Shown here: positions 9,120-20,259 of the stretch, piece by piece
How positions within the stretch are numbered: position 1 is the first letter of the stretch
Layout: each line of letters starts with the position of its first letter
Assembly (NCBI GenBank): GCA_021234155.1
Contig: JAJEKV010000003.1
Span: forward strand, 23,033,569-23,097,568
DNA length: 64,000 bases
Direction: 5' to 3'
Source: Isoetes taiwanensis
Taxonomy: Eukaryota > Streptophyta > Lycopodiopsida > Isoetales > Isoetaceae
Position numbers and translations under genes: made by a program
The notes under the pieces: generated by a model
What the model was told of the DNA's origin: nothing
Seen by the model: only the letters and a program-made list of their open reading frames with translations
Database searches by the model: none

Positions 9120-9748
9120 TTCCTCTCTCATTGTGCTCTATTTGCTTCTCTGGTGTATACTTGCTTGTTAGGATATGGAGATCAAAGAAAGAAGAATGGT
9201 ATAAAATCGATTACAAGTGCATGGCATGATAACTGGAAACCATGGCACAGCATAATTTGGTACAATGATGAATATCTTTGGTCTAAAAACCTTATGGTAG
9301 GATTGGATCTACTACATACTATGTTTAAGCTTATATTGGTAAATGTATGTAAAGACATCTTGTCCTTGTTTTTCGAAAAGTGAGGCAACCTCTCATACTA
9401 TGATCTACGCGGGTAACCTTTTTACCATAATATTATGATGCTGATAGATATTTTGGCAATATGCATAACTGTAGGCCGATGTAAAGGCTTAATGCCTTAA
9501 AACCTGTATTGAGACAGTAATGCACTATTTTGGAGAACTAATATCATAATAAGGAATCTCTTTTGGACAGTAATGGTAGTATAAATATGTCTAATTCCAT
9601 ATACTACTGCATGGCTGATGTAATAACTGGATATCAAACGGCATGGTTGAAATGCAAAATATATCATATCCATAATTTACTCGGGTTTATTGTGGTTGGA
9701 ATCTAATGTTCAGAAATACATTATAACTTACATGCAATTTGTCTACAT
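9120..9748. other. 3' part of unit 1
   Basis: The first 100 bp hold the out-of-frame remainder of TM-b, including KKEEWYKI. The rest is AT-rich without a supported ORF, up to the boundary repeat at 9,749. Confidence 0.4.
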
Positions 9749-9932
9749 GCATTGACATGCAAAACTTGGATGCATGATTGTCATGCATGTAATATAGCAG
9801 ATTTTCAAAAGTTCCTTTAGTTTGGAAAAGTTTAAAATATGCATTGACATGCAAAACTTGGATGCATGATTGTCATGCATGTAATATAGCAGATTTTCAA
9901 AAGTTCCTTTGGTTTGGAAAAGTTTAAATTTT
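9749..9932 (+). repeat. Unit junction: two tandem 92-bp repeats (R2, R3)
   Basis: R2 (9,749-9,840) closes unit 1 and R3 (9,841-9,932) opens unit 2. The same double arrangement is at 16,075-16,258. This is what end-to-end joining of copies with short terminal direct repeats would leave. Confidence 0.88.
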
Positions 9933-10546
9933 AAGTAAAGTTACTTTGATACCACAGTTTAGATGCTCTGTCTTTGACTAGTTCGGTCACTGTATAGAAT
10001 GATAAGGCTGCTAAGGGATTGACCGAGGTAGTCTGAGGAACTAGTAAGACTGTTGTCTAGGCTAGTTTGGTCCGGGTTTTTTTTTTTTTTTTTTTTTTTT
10101 TTGAAAGTTTTAAGGTTGCTTGATGTCTAGAGCTCATTACATATAATAATGGGGACTAAATGGTCAGACATGCTAAAAGTAGAATTTGGTCTGGATTTTC
10201 TTCCTACATCACATGTAAAGAAAGGGGAGAATTAATAGACATGATGGTTCGATATGACCTAACATAATATAGAAAACAAGATAAGACGTATGGGTAATAA
10301 GGCATACCCGTTTATTCAATAAATATACACTATGGTTTATAGGGTATTGAAATGATTAATTTACTTCTAAGGTTATTTCACTGGTTAAAGGCAACGAGGC
10401 AATAAGCATTGGGGTAAAAAATCTAACCCTAAGGGGGCATTTAAAGATGACGGACTTTAAATGAGGCAAAGGCCAAATGACCAGGCAGAGGATCTATGAC
10501 CACACTCCAGAAAAGGATCTTCTACTTTGATGCATGCGCCCACATA

Positions 10547-10873
10547 ATGGGCTACTTATCCGAGGATGAATATCTATCAGACTCGGACTATGAAGATCTT
10601 AACTTCACTGCTCTGAAGCGGGAACTTGAGGAATACTCTACTATTGCGGACAGTGCTGAACGTAGAATGGAATCTAGAGGCGCTAGAGGAGGCTATGGCC
10701 AAAAGAGGGGCGGATTTCAGAGGGATGATCGAAACTTTCAAAGGGGTCCCAAACATTTTGGCAAAAGACGCCAGGAAGAGTATCATGAAGCACAAAAATC
10801 CGAATACTCTGGATTTCGGATGATGATGCGGATTTCGATCAGGTTTCCTTTTGCATCTATGGGTTTTAATTAA
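10547..10873 (+). CDS. RGG-a, unit 2 (C-terminus frameshifted)
   Basis: The frame runs from MGYLSED (an earlier in-frame ATG is at 10,496). The acidic N-terminus and the Arg/Gly block match unit 1. Small changes near 10,800-10,820, at a place rich in CAG/CTG, shift the frame, so the acidic LDDDADFDQ end is replaced. The change could be real decay or a sequence error. Confidence 0.4.
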   Translation: MGYLSEDEYLSDSDYEDLNFTALKRELEEYSTIADSAERRMESRGARGGYGQKRGGFQRDDRNFQRGPKHFGKRRQEEYHEAQKSEYSGFRMMMRISIRFPFASMGFN

Positions 10874-11399
10874 AACTAAGGTTGCATGAACCAATAGTAT
10901 AACTGATTTTTGATTTCGTAAGATATGATTCATGTGACATATAAGCTTGTATTGTCACAGACAACTGCTAGATGCAGTAGAAATGCATAGGGCATGTGTC
11001 TTAAAATAGATAGATCTCTGTTTTTTACAGTAGTTACAACAGATTAAACATGGACTAAAGGTCAGCAGATACACTTGAAGTGGTGGCGTCCTATTAATCT
11101 TAATAGGTTGTAATCCCAGCTTGCTGCTAGTAAAGATGCACGTCTTTAATTGGTGAAGGTCCGGATATGAACTTCGAAATAGTGGCATATAGTAATATAA
11201 AATAGCAAGGAGATGATATACACAAACAGGGCAGTATGTTATATGTTTAGAACAAGTTTAAAACCTCGGAATATCTGATTCCAGGGATAACTCTTTCTTT
11301 ATAATTGGCATGCATGTGTTTCAAGCTGAATCACATAGTTTAATCTAGTATTTTATTACATCCTGATGGTCTAGACTTACTAATAGGGCAAAAGGAACA

Positions 11400-11570
11400 A
11401 TGGGTAATCAGCGAAGAGCTGAAAAAACCCCAATGTACCTTTTGGCCCTTGCCCTGATACCATTTTTTATGCTAACAGGGTATTGTTTGGCTGCAGGTAC
11501 GGGGTTTTCTTCTCATTGTCTCTTTTGCTTTACAAGTATGGTCTGGCTGGAAGGATGGTACAAATTTTGA
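11400..11570 (+). CDS. TM-a, unit 2 (longest form)
   Basis: Fifty-six codons start MGNQRRAEKTP, a basic N-terminus, followed by MYLLALALIPFFMLTGYCL and a second hydrophobic segment ending EGWYKF. A short basic head and two hydrophobic stretches fit a small integral membrane protein. Unit 1 lacks two bases in the preceding A-run, so this copy gives the better view of the 5' end. Alternatively the segment is an exon ending at CAG|GTACGG. No homologue is recognised. Confidence 0.4.
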   Translation: MGNQRRAEKTPMYLLALALIPFFMLTGYCLAAGTGFSSHCLFCFTSMVWLEGWYKF

Positions 11571-12805
11571 GCAACATGGCGGTTGAAGTATCTATACAAC
11601 ACATAACCATGCCTGCTAAGCACCACGAGCTAAGGGGTTCACTTTCATATAAGATTTTATGTTTTGCATAGTCTACTTATAATATTATCTTTGAATAGCT
11701 TTGATCATGATACATTTTTCTGCTTATATAGCCATGAGTGAAAGTATGTGTCAAAAAAATGGTACTTCACATGTTTTGAAATGGAACAGCTATCTGTTAA
11801 TGAAATTTGAGTCAGTATGACATCTAATAGTAAAGGGAAATGCTGCAGACGAGTGTGATGGTTGTTTTATTTTTACTGATATATCATGGATTCAGATATG
11901 AAAAGTGGTTCTTAATGTTAGACTAAAAGGCAAATGCATTAACTTCAACAGATTAGCCACTTTAAGCAGGAAAATATGCTAGCGATGGCTTTATCTAGCG
12001 GGCCCATAAGGGTTATATATACAGCCCTTAAACCTATGAAATACGTTGGCCTAGATAGGATAATATGATCCTAAATGTACTGGATTATTATAAGCCTTTG
12101 GCAATACCAGATTAAATTGATCATAGATAGTCAAATGACAGTGATCAAAATGTAGAATTCATATATCTGATTCACATATAACAGGGTCTGGTATTGAGGC
12201 CATAAAAGATATTGAGAAAATATTACTGTTAAAAATCCAATCAGGCTACATGTAAAGACTTTACGTGAACATAATACCATTCCAGATGGCATAAAAATTA
12301 AGATTTAGAAATGACATTCCAGATGGCATAAAAATTAAGATTTAGAAATGTTCCAATATTGAGTTATAAGGTTGACCATTGTGATATATATCCATTAAGG
12401 TATAAAACTGAACTTAATAAGGGCCTTATTCTTTAGCCAGATAAAATATATAGTTAACTCAGTAAGGGACTATCCATATGGTCCAATAATGCATACAAAA
12501 CATTCGATTATGAGGGGTAAAATGATACTATACTAGAGATACTCAGGCTAGTAGTAGAGTGATAAGACTGCCAAGGGATTGACTGAGGCAGATGTCTGGT
12601 CTAGGATTCTAGTTCAGGCTGGGTTTTTTTTAGATACTTCACTACATTAGAGACATCCGGTGTTGTCATTTACCTACTCTCCTGAGGTCTGAGTTATTAT
12701 GATGTCCTAAGCTGCAACTTAGGAAAATTGACAAGGATAAATTGGATTTTGTATCCTATCCAGGGAATGCCACTAACAAAAATAATGGCCTATGGCACAT
12801 GTTGA
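11571..12805. other. Spacer of unit 2
   Basis: This is the counterpart of 1,734-2,965 in unit 1, including the 37-bp duplication. No ORF is supported. Confidence 0.5.
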
Positions 12806-13960
12806 ATGCAGGAAGCAGCAGATGATGATATGGAGTATGAGGTCATACCCCCAATCTGGAATAAACAGTTATGTGACATTGGTTATGACAAAAACAGGAT
12901 TGAATGTCCCAATACTGCAGTGCAGACGATCTTATGTTGCATCAGAAATATGAAGGTGCATGAACTGATATTAGAGAAGGAAGCAATGAGAACTCCTGAT
13001 CAGATCTCTGTTGTCACTCATTTAGGCTTCAGCCAATGGCTACTAATGCTACCCAAGATCAACAAGCTACCGGATAAGGAAGAAGAGGTATATCCATTTA
13101 TCGCTGAACTGTATGACAGTCTACCTAATAGGATATATGAATGTACAATGATGGAGGATATTAGTGCAAAGGACTTTATCTTGGGGGTTACAGCTCTGGA
13201 GGATGCCAATGGTGTCAAAAATTCTCATGGAAAAGAAAATGAAAAAATCAGAATGGATATGCAACAAATGGGTAGAGGAATTTGGCAACAAATATGTGGC
13301 ATACCAATGGGTTTCTCTTGTAGCCCATGCTGGTGCAATATATACCTGGATTGGTTTGAGCTCAGCTTTATCAAAAACCTAGCAATACAAGGAAAATATG
13401 AGGAGATCAAGCGCTTCAAATATGTGTTCAGATATATGGATGACCTTTTAGCAGTTAATTGTCCACATATTAAGGATTTCCTTAAAGAAGTATTAAGTGA
13501 AGAAGACCATAATTTGAGAATATATGACCTGCATGTGTTAGGCATTAAAGAGGAAACAAAATATTATGTTGCTGACACGGATAGATCACACGGATGCAAG
13601 GCCAACTTCTTGAACATGACTATCCATGTTTTTGATCGAAACTTTGGACTTTTCCAAACTACCAGGTATGATAAAAGGGATGTTCTACCCTTCAAAGCTA
13701 TGAAATATGTACATGCATGTAGTTGCAGACCATACTTCCAAGCTAGGAATGTAATTATCTCACAGGTCATGCCGTTCATGTACGTAAATTCTAGCCCAAA
13801 TGAAGCTGCTATGGATATCAAAAGATTGATCAATAGCTTTGTTAACAATGGTTTTGACCACCATGGCCTCACGAAAAGGGTGTGCAAATATATCGGAACT
13901 AGTGAGTTCCCTGGTCTGAAATACGACAAGTATACACTACTACAAATGATCAAAAATTGA
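12806..13960 (+). CDS. In-frame fusion of the unknown ORF with the RT catalytic core, unit 2
   Basis: This open frame is 384 codons. Residues 1-152 equal the start of the 337-aa protein (to KIRMDM). From about residue 156 it is the RT from motif B onward: QQICGIPMGFSCSP, YMDD at residues 210-213 (13,433-13,444), TTRYDKRDVLPF and the C-terminal region. All RT motifs upstream of B, including the catalytic Asp of motif A, are missing, so it should not polymerise by itself. About 2.8 kb present in unit 1 is deleted and replaced by 7 bases. The join keeps the frame, but that may be chance. The hAT insertion site is empty here, which confirms the original RT reading through GIPMG. Confidence 0.75.
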   Translation: MQEAADDDMEYEVIPPIWNKQLCDIGYDKNRIECPNTAVQTILCCIRNMKVHELILEKEAMRTPDQISVVTHLGFSQWLLMLPKINKLPDKEEEVYPFIAELYDSLPNRIYECTMMEDISAKDFILGVTALEDANGVKNSHGKENEKIRMDMQQMGRGIWQQICGIPMGFSCSPCWCNIYLDWFELSFIKNLAIQGKYEEIKRFKYVFRYMDDLLAVNCPHIKDFLKEVLSEEDHNLRIYDLHVLGIKEETKYYVADTDRSHGCKANFLNMTIHVFDRNFGLFQTTRYDKRDVLPFKAMKYVHACSCRPYFQARNVIISQVMPFMYVNSSPNEAAMDIKRLINSFVNNGFDHHGLTKRVCKYIGTSEFPGLKYDKYTLLQMIKN

Positions 13961-14484
13961 CAAAGGTATGATCATTTGCTTTCATTATGATTAAATAGTA
14001 TTTTAGAAATATTATATGGCTTTGTCTTTATTCTTAAAGTTCAAATTATAGGGTTGTGTGATGCCCCCCATCGTAAAAAGAGGGGTACAACCCACCCTAT
14101 TGTTACTAAAACTAAAATGTTTGGGGTCTCATGCAATCCTAGGAAGGAGGTAGGATTTTTTTATGTATGGATCTGTTTTAATCACCATAATATGCACATA
14201 TTCAAGCCACTACATGATCTATCAGTAGTTGAATCTAGGGTTAACCTTGTACTATGGTACCCTACTGGGTAAGTATAAATTACATGGGTTAAATATTAAC
14301 ATGCTTTATTCTGAATCATAGAGGAAAGTAGCCCCAGAGCATTTAATGCTCTTAGCCATCTAATTAAGAAAATTTCAGAGTTTTGGTGGCTCAAAAAATC
14401 GTATCATGAGGTGAATCAGCTTACATGCTACCAATATTGAATGCCCGAGACCCTCCTAGGTAATTTACCTCTGATTTGGGCGGG

Positions 14485-14805
14485 ATGGGTTACTTCTCCG
14501 ATTGCAGCTCTAGTAGCCGTAGCTCTGAAGAATGCAGAGCGCCCACTGCTGAAATAGACGAAGAATCTTTGTGGTGTGAGAACTCTGTTAAGTTTGAAGC
14601 CCTCACTATGGATAGAAGAGGAAGCGTCGTGGCTATGAATCAAAAACGGGTTTTGATGGAAATGGAAGTTTTGGTGCAAAGAGGGGCACCGGTTTCAATA
14701 GAAAACCGACATACCAACACAGGGGAAATACTTCAAATGATCATTTCGTCCCTGAGACGCAAGTGGAAGACGATCTTTCATCAAATGAAGATGATTTTCA
14801 GGTAA
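14485..14805 (+). pseudogene. RGG-b, unit 2, frameshifted
   Basis: It starts MGYFSDCSSSS as in unit 1. At about 14,626 the sequence AGCAGCC of unit 1 reads AGCGTC, which shifts the frame and replaces the Arg/Gly-rich part. The Arg/Gly block survives in another frame, so the loss is recent or a consensus error at a CAG site. Confidence 0.5.
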
Positions 14806-15371
14806 CCTTTCAGATTTCTATTTTGTCTGCATGATTAGGGTGATGAGGTGCCGGAATGGAAACCATAAAATCATGCTTGCATGCTGGTCCCATTCTCCAA
14901 AAAATACAGGTGATACACAGCTAATGCCTCTAAAGGCGACATGTATTTACTTCCATGGAATTATGTAGTTTATTTCGAGACTGATAAATCGAATATGGAG
15001 TCATTTGGTTTTACTGATCTGATATGATTATGATGACTACCCTTTGTCTATTTCTACATTTTAGATTACATTTATAAGCTGATGGTCAAGGACCAACAAT
15101 GCTTCTTACAAAAGGAATTGCTGGCTCATAAATTTAGAATAGAGCAGGCTTCCCGGAGCATGAATATCTAAAACCTGTTATTTCTGATATGGTAAAATCA
15201 GAATAGTAGTTCTAAACTTCTCTTTTGTGTAATTTTACTTGCTGATGGAAGCATATAAGCATGTGTTCCTTTTATTCTTTCTCTAAGTATCTTGTATATT
15301 CTGATTTGTGGAGTACTGATCATGGGCAAAGGAGTACAATGGGTGAAAGGCGATAAGCCAGGAAACACCCA

Positions 15372-15446
15372 ATGTACCTTTTGGCCCTGGCTTTATTACC
15401 GAGTCTATCGCTAATATTAGCTTGTTTGGCTGCAGGTACGTGGTGA
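15372..15446 (+). CDS. TM-b, unit 2
   Basis: The same 24 codons as 9,045-9,119. Upstream in frame is MGERR, then a TAA, then ARKHP before MYLLALALLP, so the head that matches MGNQRRAEKTP of TM-a is present but stopped. Confidence 0.35.
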   Translation: MYLLALALLPSLSLILACLAAGTW

Positions 15447-16074
15447 TTCCTCTCTCATTGTGCTCTATTTGCTTCTCTGGTGTATACTTGCTTGTTAGGA
15501 TATGGAGATCAAAGAAAGAAGAATGGTATAAAATCGATTACAAGTGCATGGCATGATAACTGGAAACCATGGCACAGCATAATTTGGTACAATGATGAAT
15601 ATGCTGGTCTAAAAACCTTATGGTAGGATTGGATCTACTACATACTATGTTTAAGCTTATATTGGTAAATGTATGTAAAGACATCTTGTCCACTGTTTTC
15701 TGAAAGTGAGGCAACCTCTCATACTATGATCTACAGCAGGTACCTTTTTACCATAATATTATGATGCTGATAGATATTTTGGCAATATGCATAACTGTAG
15801 GCCGATGTAAAGGCTTAATGCCTTAAAACCTGTATTGAGACAGTAATGCACTATTTTGGAGAACTAATATCATAATAAGGAATCTCTTTTGGACAGTAAT
15901 GGTAGTATAAATATGTCTAATTCCATATACTACTGCATGGCTGATGTAATAACTGGATATCAAACGGCATGGTTGAAATGCAAAATATATCATATCCATA
16001 ATTTACTCGGGTTTATTGTGGTTGGAATCTAATGTTCAGAAATACATTATAACTTACATGCAATTTGTCTACAT

Positions 16075-16258
16075 GCATTGACATGCAAAACTTGGATGCA
16101 TGATTGTCATGCATGTAATATAGCAGATTTTCAAAAGTTCCTTTACTTTGGAAAAGTTTAAAATATGCATTGACATGCAAAACTTGGATGCATGATTGTC
16201 ATGCATGTAATATAGCAGATTTTCAAAAGTTCCTTTGGTTTGGAAAAGTAAATTTTAA
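16075..16258 (+). repeat. Unit junction: tandem 92-bp repeats (R4, R5)
   Basis: R4 closes unit 2 and R5 opens unit 3. The second copy carries a small deletion near its end. Confidence 0.87.
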
Positions 16259-16398
16259 GTAAAGTTACCTTGATACCACAGTTTAGATGCTCTGTCTTTG
16301 ACTAGCTCGGTCACTGTATAGAATGATAAGGCTGCTAAGGGATTGACCGAGGTAGTCCGAGGAACTAGTAAGACTGTTGTCTAGGCTAGTTTGGTCCG
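16167..16398 (+). mobile_element. Truncated third unit of the array
   Basis: It matches the first 238 bp of unit 1 and stops in the poly-T tract. The expected sequence after the T-tract (GAAAGTTTTAAGG) is absent both at the LINE start and after the LINE, so the rest of the unit is lost from the array here. Confidence 0.8.
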
Positions 16399-16679
16399 GT
16401 TTTTTTTTTTTTTTTTTTTTGATGAACGTGGACCTTTATTACTCAAAAGAATACAAAGAGTACATGGGGGACTCAAAACCCAGTGGATAAGATATCCACT
16501 AGAGCAACACTACCCACCACATACATAACATAGAAAAGTGGAGAATACAGATCACCATGAGCATAACTGTTTGCTATGAGTAGGTGTGAATCTGAAGATA
16601 TTGTTCCTAAATGACACTTTTGATGTCATCCTTCAAGGAAGAACATTTGTACGCCTTCACAATGCGACTACGGGCATCG

Positions 16680-17052
16680 CTAAGCACTTGCATGTGATCC
16701 GAAAAAGAGTTGTCCCTTGAAGATGAGGAGATTTCGTCTCTTCCAAATGGACCAGATGATCCAAGCGGATGCTAAGTGGAAAGCCCTCTTTGCCAACTTG
16801 TCCCAAGAACTAGGATAGGCCCGACAAAAGGACCATTGACTATTCAAGTCACAATGGAAAAGAGTCGGAAGCCCACCCAAGGTGTCGAACATGGTGACAC
16901 AAGAAAAAACAGTGCTCAATTGTCTTATCCCTCTGCGTGCAAAGAGGGCAGATCACGGAGACTTCTGGACGAAATCGATGAACAACAGTGTTTACCCGCA
17001 CGCATCTATGAGTGATCTGCCACCATAAAATGGATAGCTTAGGATGAAGCAA
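16680..17052 (-). pseudogene. LINE C-terminal zinc-finger (zf-RVT) region
   Basis: The minus strand reads LHPKLSILWWQITHRCVRV, then CPLCTQRDKTIEHCFFLC with the C-x2-C...H-x4-C spacing of the zf-RVT domain. A second frame continues to WIIWSIWKRRNLLIFKG, a conserved end of plant LINE proteins. A frameshift separates the two parts. Confidence 0.75.
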
Positions 17053-17334
17053 TTTATCCCATACCCATCGCCCGATCGCTTTTACGATGAGGCTCGGGGA
17101 TAACTAAAGGCCACTTTGGCAATGGAGGCAACACACCGGGATGAAGGCGGGACCACATACATCGAGTGCACCAGGTGCTCCTCCTTAACACTGCCATGAA
17201 CTACCCAGAGCTGGAGAGCCATGTCTTGTGGGTGTGGAGAAAGTGTAGCAGCTACTTTTTCCCAAATGCTCCGGTCCCAACGAAGGAGAAGGAACTTCAA
17301 TTTGAACTCATTCCACGTCAACAATCTTGTCTCA

Positions 17335-18192
17335 TTATACCATGCAGATACCGTGAGCACACACTGCCGCTCGCCACCGACGCGTAAGGTCAATGGATGG
17401 GACGAGAAGAGACCGGGGGGGACAATCGCATGACCGGTCACCCAAAGGGATCCACCAACAACTGGCTGTAGGATCTGTGTGGGCCATTGGATGGAACTGA
17501 AACAAAGTGCGCACAGTCTCCCAAGCAGTAAGCAACCCCTTGAGGAAAGGAGATGCATTAGGACATGGAGAAAGTGGATAGAATAATGCCCATGGGAGAA
17601 GAGGCTTAATGGATGGAGAGCCAAAGGAAATGTACCTCTGTAAAGACTGGTGAATGAGACACAGACCTGGAGAATTATCGGCATTATTGAGAATCCGCCA
17701 CATGAACTTAGAGATCAGCACCTTGCTCTGGAGAAGAAAGTGAATCATCTCCAGCCCTCCACAAAGTTTAGGCATAATGCACTTCGCCCAACTAACTTTA
17801 ACATCAGCTCCTTCTTCAGTGCCACCCCAGATGAAGTTCCTGACAGTGCGAACAATGAGCTGCATCTTTGACTGCGGTACCAGCAAGATGCATGCCATGT
17901 AGACATGTGTACCACTAAGAACTGACTTTGCCACAGTTACACGACCAGCCATGGATAACTTAGCCGTGGACCACCAGAACAAATGCCTTTCCAACCCCTT
18001 AATAATGACATCCCATGCATCACCAGATGAGAGGTGTATATCAACTGGAATGCCTAGAAGCTTAGTTGCCTTCCCATAAGGAAGAACCTTCCATGGAAAT
18101 GCAACCACAGAAGACGGCACTGGAGAGTCTAGGGCCCACAGGGCAGTACACTTTTGCCACCCCACAAAGATACCAGAAGCCAAAGAGAACAA
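17335..18192 (-). pseudogene. LINE RT, C-terminal thumb/connection region
   Basis: A 285-codon minus-strand frame carries typical plant LINE blocks: LLGIPVDIHLSSGDAW, LSMAGRVTVAKSVL, FIWGGTEEG and VSWAKCIMPKLCGGLEM. The catalytic RT motifs lie upstream and are lost through 5' truncation. The frame shifts near 17,600 and continues in another frame to about 17,082 (WNEFKLKFLLLRWD). Confidence 0.8.
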
Positions 18193-18215
18193 GGAAATGG
18201 CACTTCCTTTCCTTA

Positions 18216-18327
18216 AAATTTCAATATTCTAATGGTTATATCAGCGAAGTTGGTAAGAATGCACCTATGGCAGTTGAATTCTTACAGAGAAATGGCTGCA
18301 AAGCCCGTGAACTATTTTTTACTGAAA
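18216..18327 (+). pseudogene. Exon-like relic, unknown gene (A1 copy)
   Basis: The frame reads FQYSNGYISEVGKNAPMAV then EFLQRNGCKARELFFTEK, ending at a donor-like AAG|GTGCAT. The same segment in A2 (39,095-39,190) and A3 (52,795-52,885) reads NAPMAVEFIRKNGRKAREL with indels. The pattern suggests a decayed exon of a host gene, but I do not recognise it. Confidence 0.3.
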
Positions 18328-18674
18328 AGGTGCATCTTCAAAACATGGACCACTGATGTGGTGCATCAGTCTGCATAGGCCAGTCTATGCAACCGTTATG
18401 CAGGTTTCTCTGCAATTTAGTAGAGATTCTGAAAGATCCATGCCTTTCATAGAAGGTTAACATCGTATTGCAGCATGTGGGTGGCATCACTGTTTAAAGG
18501 CAAAAATAATTGGCTGGAAAATATTAATAGTGGTTTCTGCCAATGGACGTTCATTGGACTAGATTTTTGACCAGTTGTGGGTGCCTTCTAGTGGCTGTTT
18601 TAATTTCTGTGATTGACCAAAGAGAGATAGTGGGAGACACCATTTCTTGAATTGGTTGGGCAGATAGGGAATTG

Positions 18675-20259
18675 CACAGAATATCTGAGACAGTTGTTGT
18701 GCTATATGTAGTGCATCTATGATGTATTCATTTATGATGTATTCAGATTGATTATTGAATGGAAACCTTTGATATGTTCATTGAAGAGACTACTTTATAT
18801 AGAAAGCATGTACTTTATATTGAAGAGGCTACTTTATATTGAAGAGGCATGTACTGTTGAAGGATTGAGAAATAATAAAGCTCATGAGACTCACTCAAAA
18901 ATCTGCAGCATTGCATGCGAGCTAGAAGAATCCTCTATGAAGCCTGAAGACTCCTATGGACATACATTATGGAGGTGGTATACGGGAACTCCAAAACAAA
19001 AAGGATGATGTAAGCAGTGCAGTTTGCTTGTTATTTCAAAGGAAGATATTGAGAAACAGAAGAAGGGAAGAGTAAGACTGATGGAATGAAGAAATTCAGC
19101 AAGCGTCTGTCCAAAAGAAACGTGATAAAACTGTCTCAGTCAGTCTTTGAAACAGAGAGCTCAATCTATTCTCCAAGTGAGAGTGTTGGAAGGGCGTGTT
19201 CTTGCTGCTGATTTACTGAAATGGCAGGGTCTGGGTGATCGATCTGGCACCAACAGATACATCTTGTCAATACATTAACTGCAAACATGCGTGCATTTTA
19301 TGTCTTTCATACCATATAATTTTGGCCCGACATAATGTAAGCATGCCCTTGACACAAGCCTGAGATATAACTGAAATTCTTGCAAGGCATTGGGGATGGG
19401 CCTAATTGGTTCCTCATGTTTTTGCACAGAATATCTGAGACAGTTGGTGTGCCATGAGTGGTGCACCTAAGATGTATTCAGTTTGATTATTGAATGGAAA
19501 CCTTTGATATGTTCATTTAAGAGGCTACTTTATATAGAAAGCATGTACTTTATATTGAAGAGGCTACTCTATATTGAAGAGGCATGTACTGTTGAAGGAT
19601 TGGAGGAATAATAAAGCTCATGACATGATTGCAGACTCACTCAAAAATCTGCAGCATTGCACGTGAGCTAGAAGAACCCTCTATGAAGCCTGAAGACTCC
19701 TATGGACATACATTATGAAGATTGTATACGGGAACTCCAAAACAAAAAGGATGATGTAAGCAGTGCAGTTTGCTTGTTATTCCAAAAAAAGATATTGAGA
19801 AAAAGAAGAAAATGAAGAAATTTAGCGTCTTTCCAAAGGAAACGTGATAAAACTGTCTCAGTCAGTCTTTGAAACAGAGTGCTCAATCTATTCAGATCCG
19901 GCGGAAGAAAATGATCTGAACTAGTGGAGAAGTTATGCTAGTTATATGTCCAAGTGAGAGTGTTGGAAGGGCGTGTTCTTGCTGTTGATTTACTGAAATG
20001 GCAGGGTCTAGGTGATCGATCTGGCACCAACAGATACATCTTATCAATACATTTGACTGTGAATGCAACTGCAATATATTACTTGGCTCCACAAGTAAAA
20101 TAATGTAATGGTCATTGTGGACATGCGTGCATTTTATGTCTTTCATACCATATAATTTTGGCCCGACATAATGTAAGCATGCCCTTGACACAAGCCTGAG
20201 ATATAACTGAAATTCTTGCCAAGGCATTGGGGATGGGCCTAATTGGTTCCTCATATTTT
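18675..20259 (+). repeat. Local tandem duplication within A1
   Basis: Sequence from 18,675 to about 19,421 recurs at 19,429 to about 20,259, with indels; both copies begin near GAATATCTGAGACAGTTG. A2 and A3 carry only one copy. No protein-coding signal stands out; the later part looks like a transcript 3' region. Confidence 0.75.

Larger units (their letters stand above)
1..16398 (+). mobile_element. Tandem array of a Penelope-like RT element (two units plus a truncated third)
   Basis: Unit 1 (1-9,840) and unit 2 (9,841-16,166) are nearly identical outside two large differences: a 704-bp insertion in unit 1 and a deletion of about 2.8 kb in unit 2. Unit 3 starts at 16,167 and ends at its T-tract near 16,398. 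A 92-bp direct repeat bounds each unit and is doubled at both junctions. The gene order is RGG-a, TM-a, unknown 337-aa ORF, RT, RGG-b, TM-b. Head-to-tail copies, an RT without integrase or RNase H, and likely introns are known traits of Penelope-like elements; assigning this element to that group is my inference from RT motifs. The accessory genes are not a standard part of that group. Confidence 0.7.
16399..18207 (-). mobile_element. 5'-truncated plant LINE (L1-like)
   Basis: The poly-A tail appears as the T-run at 16,399-16,421 on the plus strand, merged with the unit's own T-tract. The body holds the RT C-terminal region and a zinc-finger domain, read on the minus strand with frameshifts. 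The 5' end is cut near 18,207, where sequence shared with copies A2 and A3 begins. No target duplication can be made out. Confidence 0.85.

Noticed and set aside
1-16398. Hammerhead ribozyme, as found in many Penelope-like elements
   Set aside because: I looked for CTGATGA followed by a stem and GAAA. The nearest cases (for example near 4,120) lack the GAAA and pairing arms, so none is claimed. A covariance-model search would settle it.
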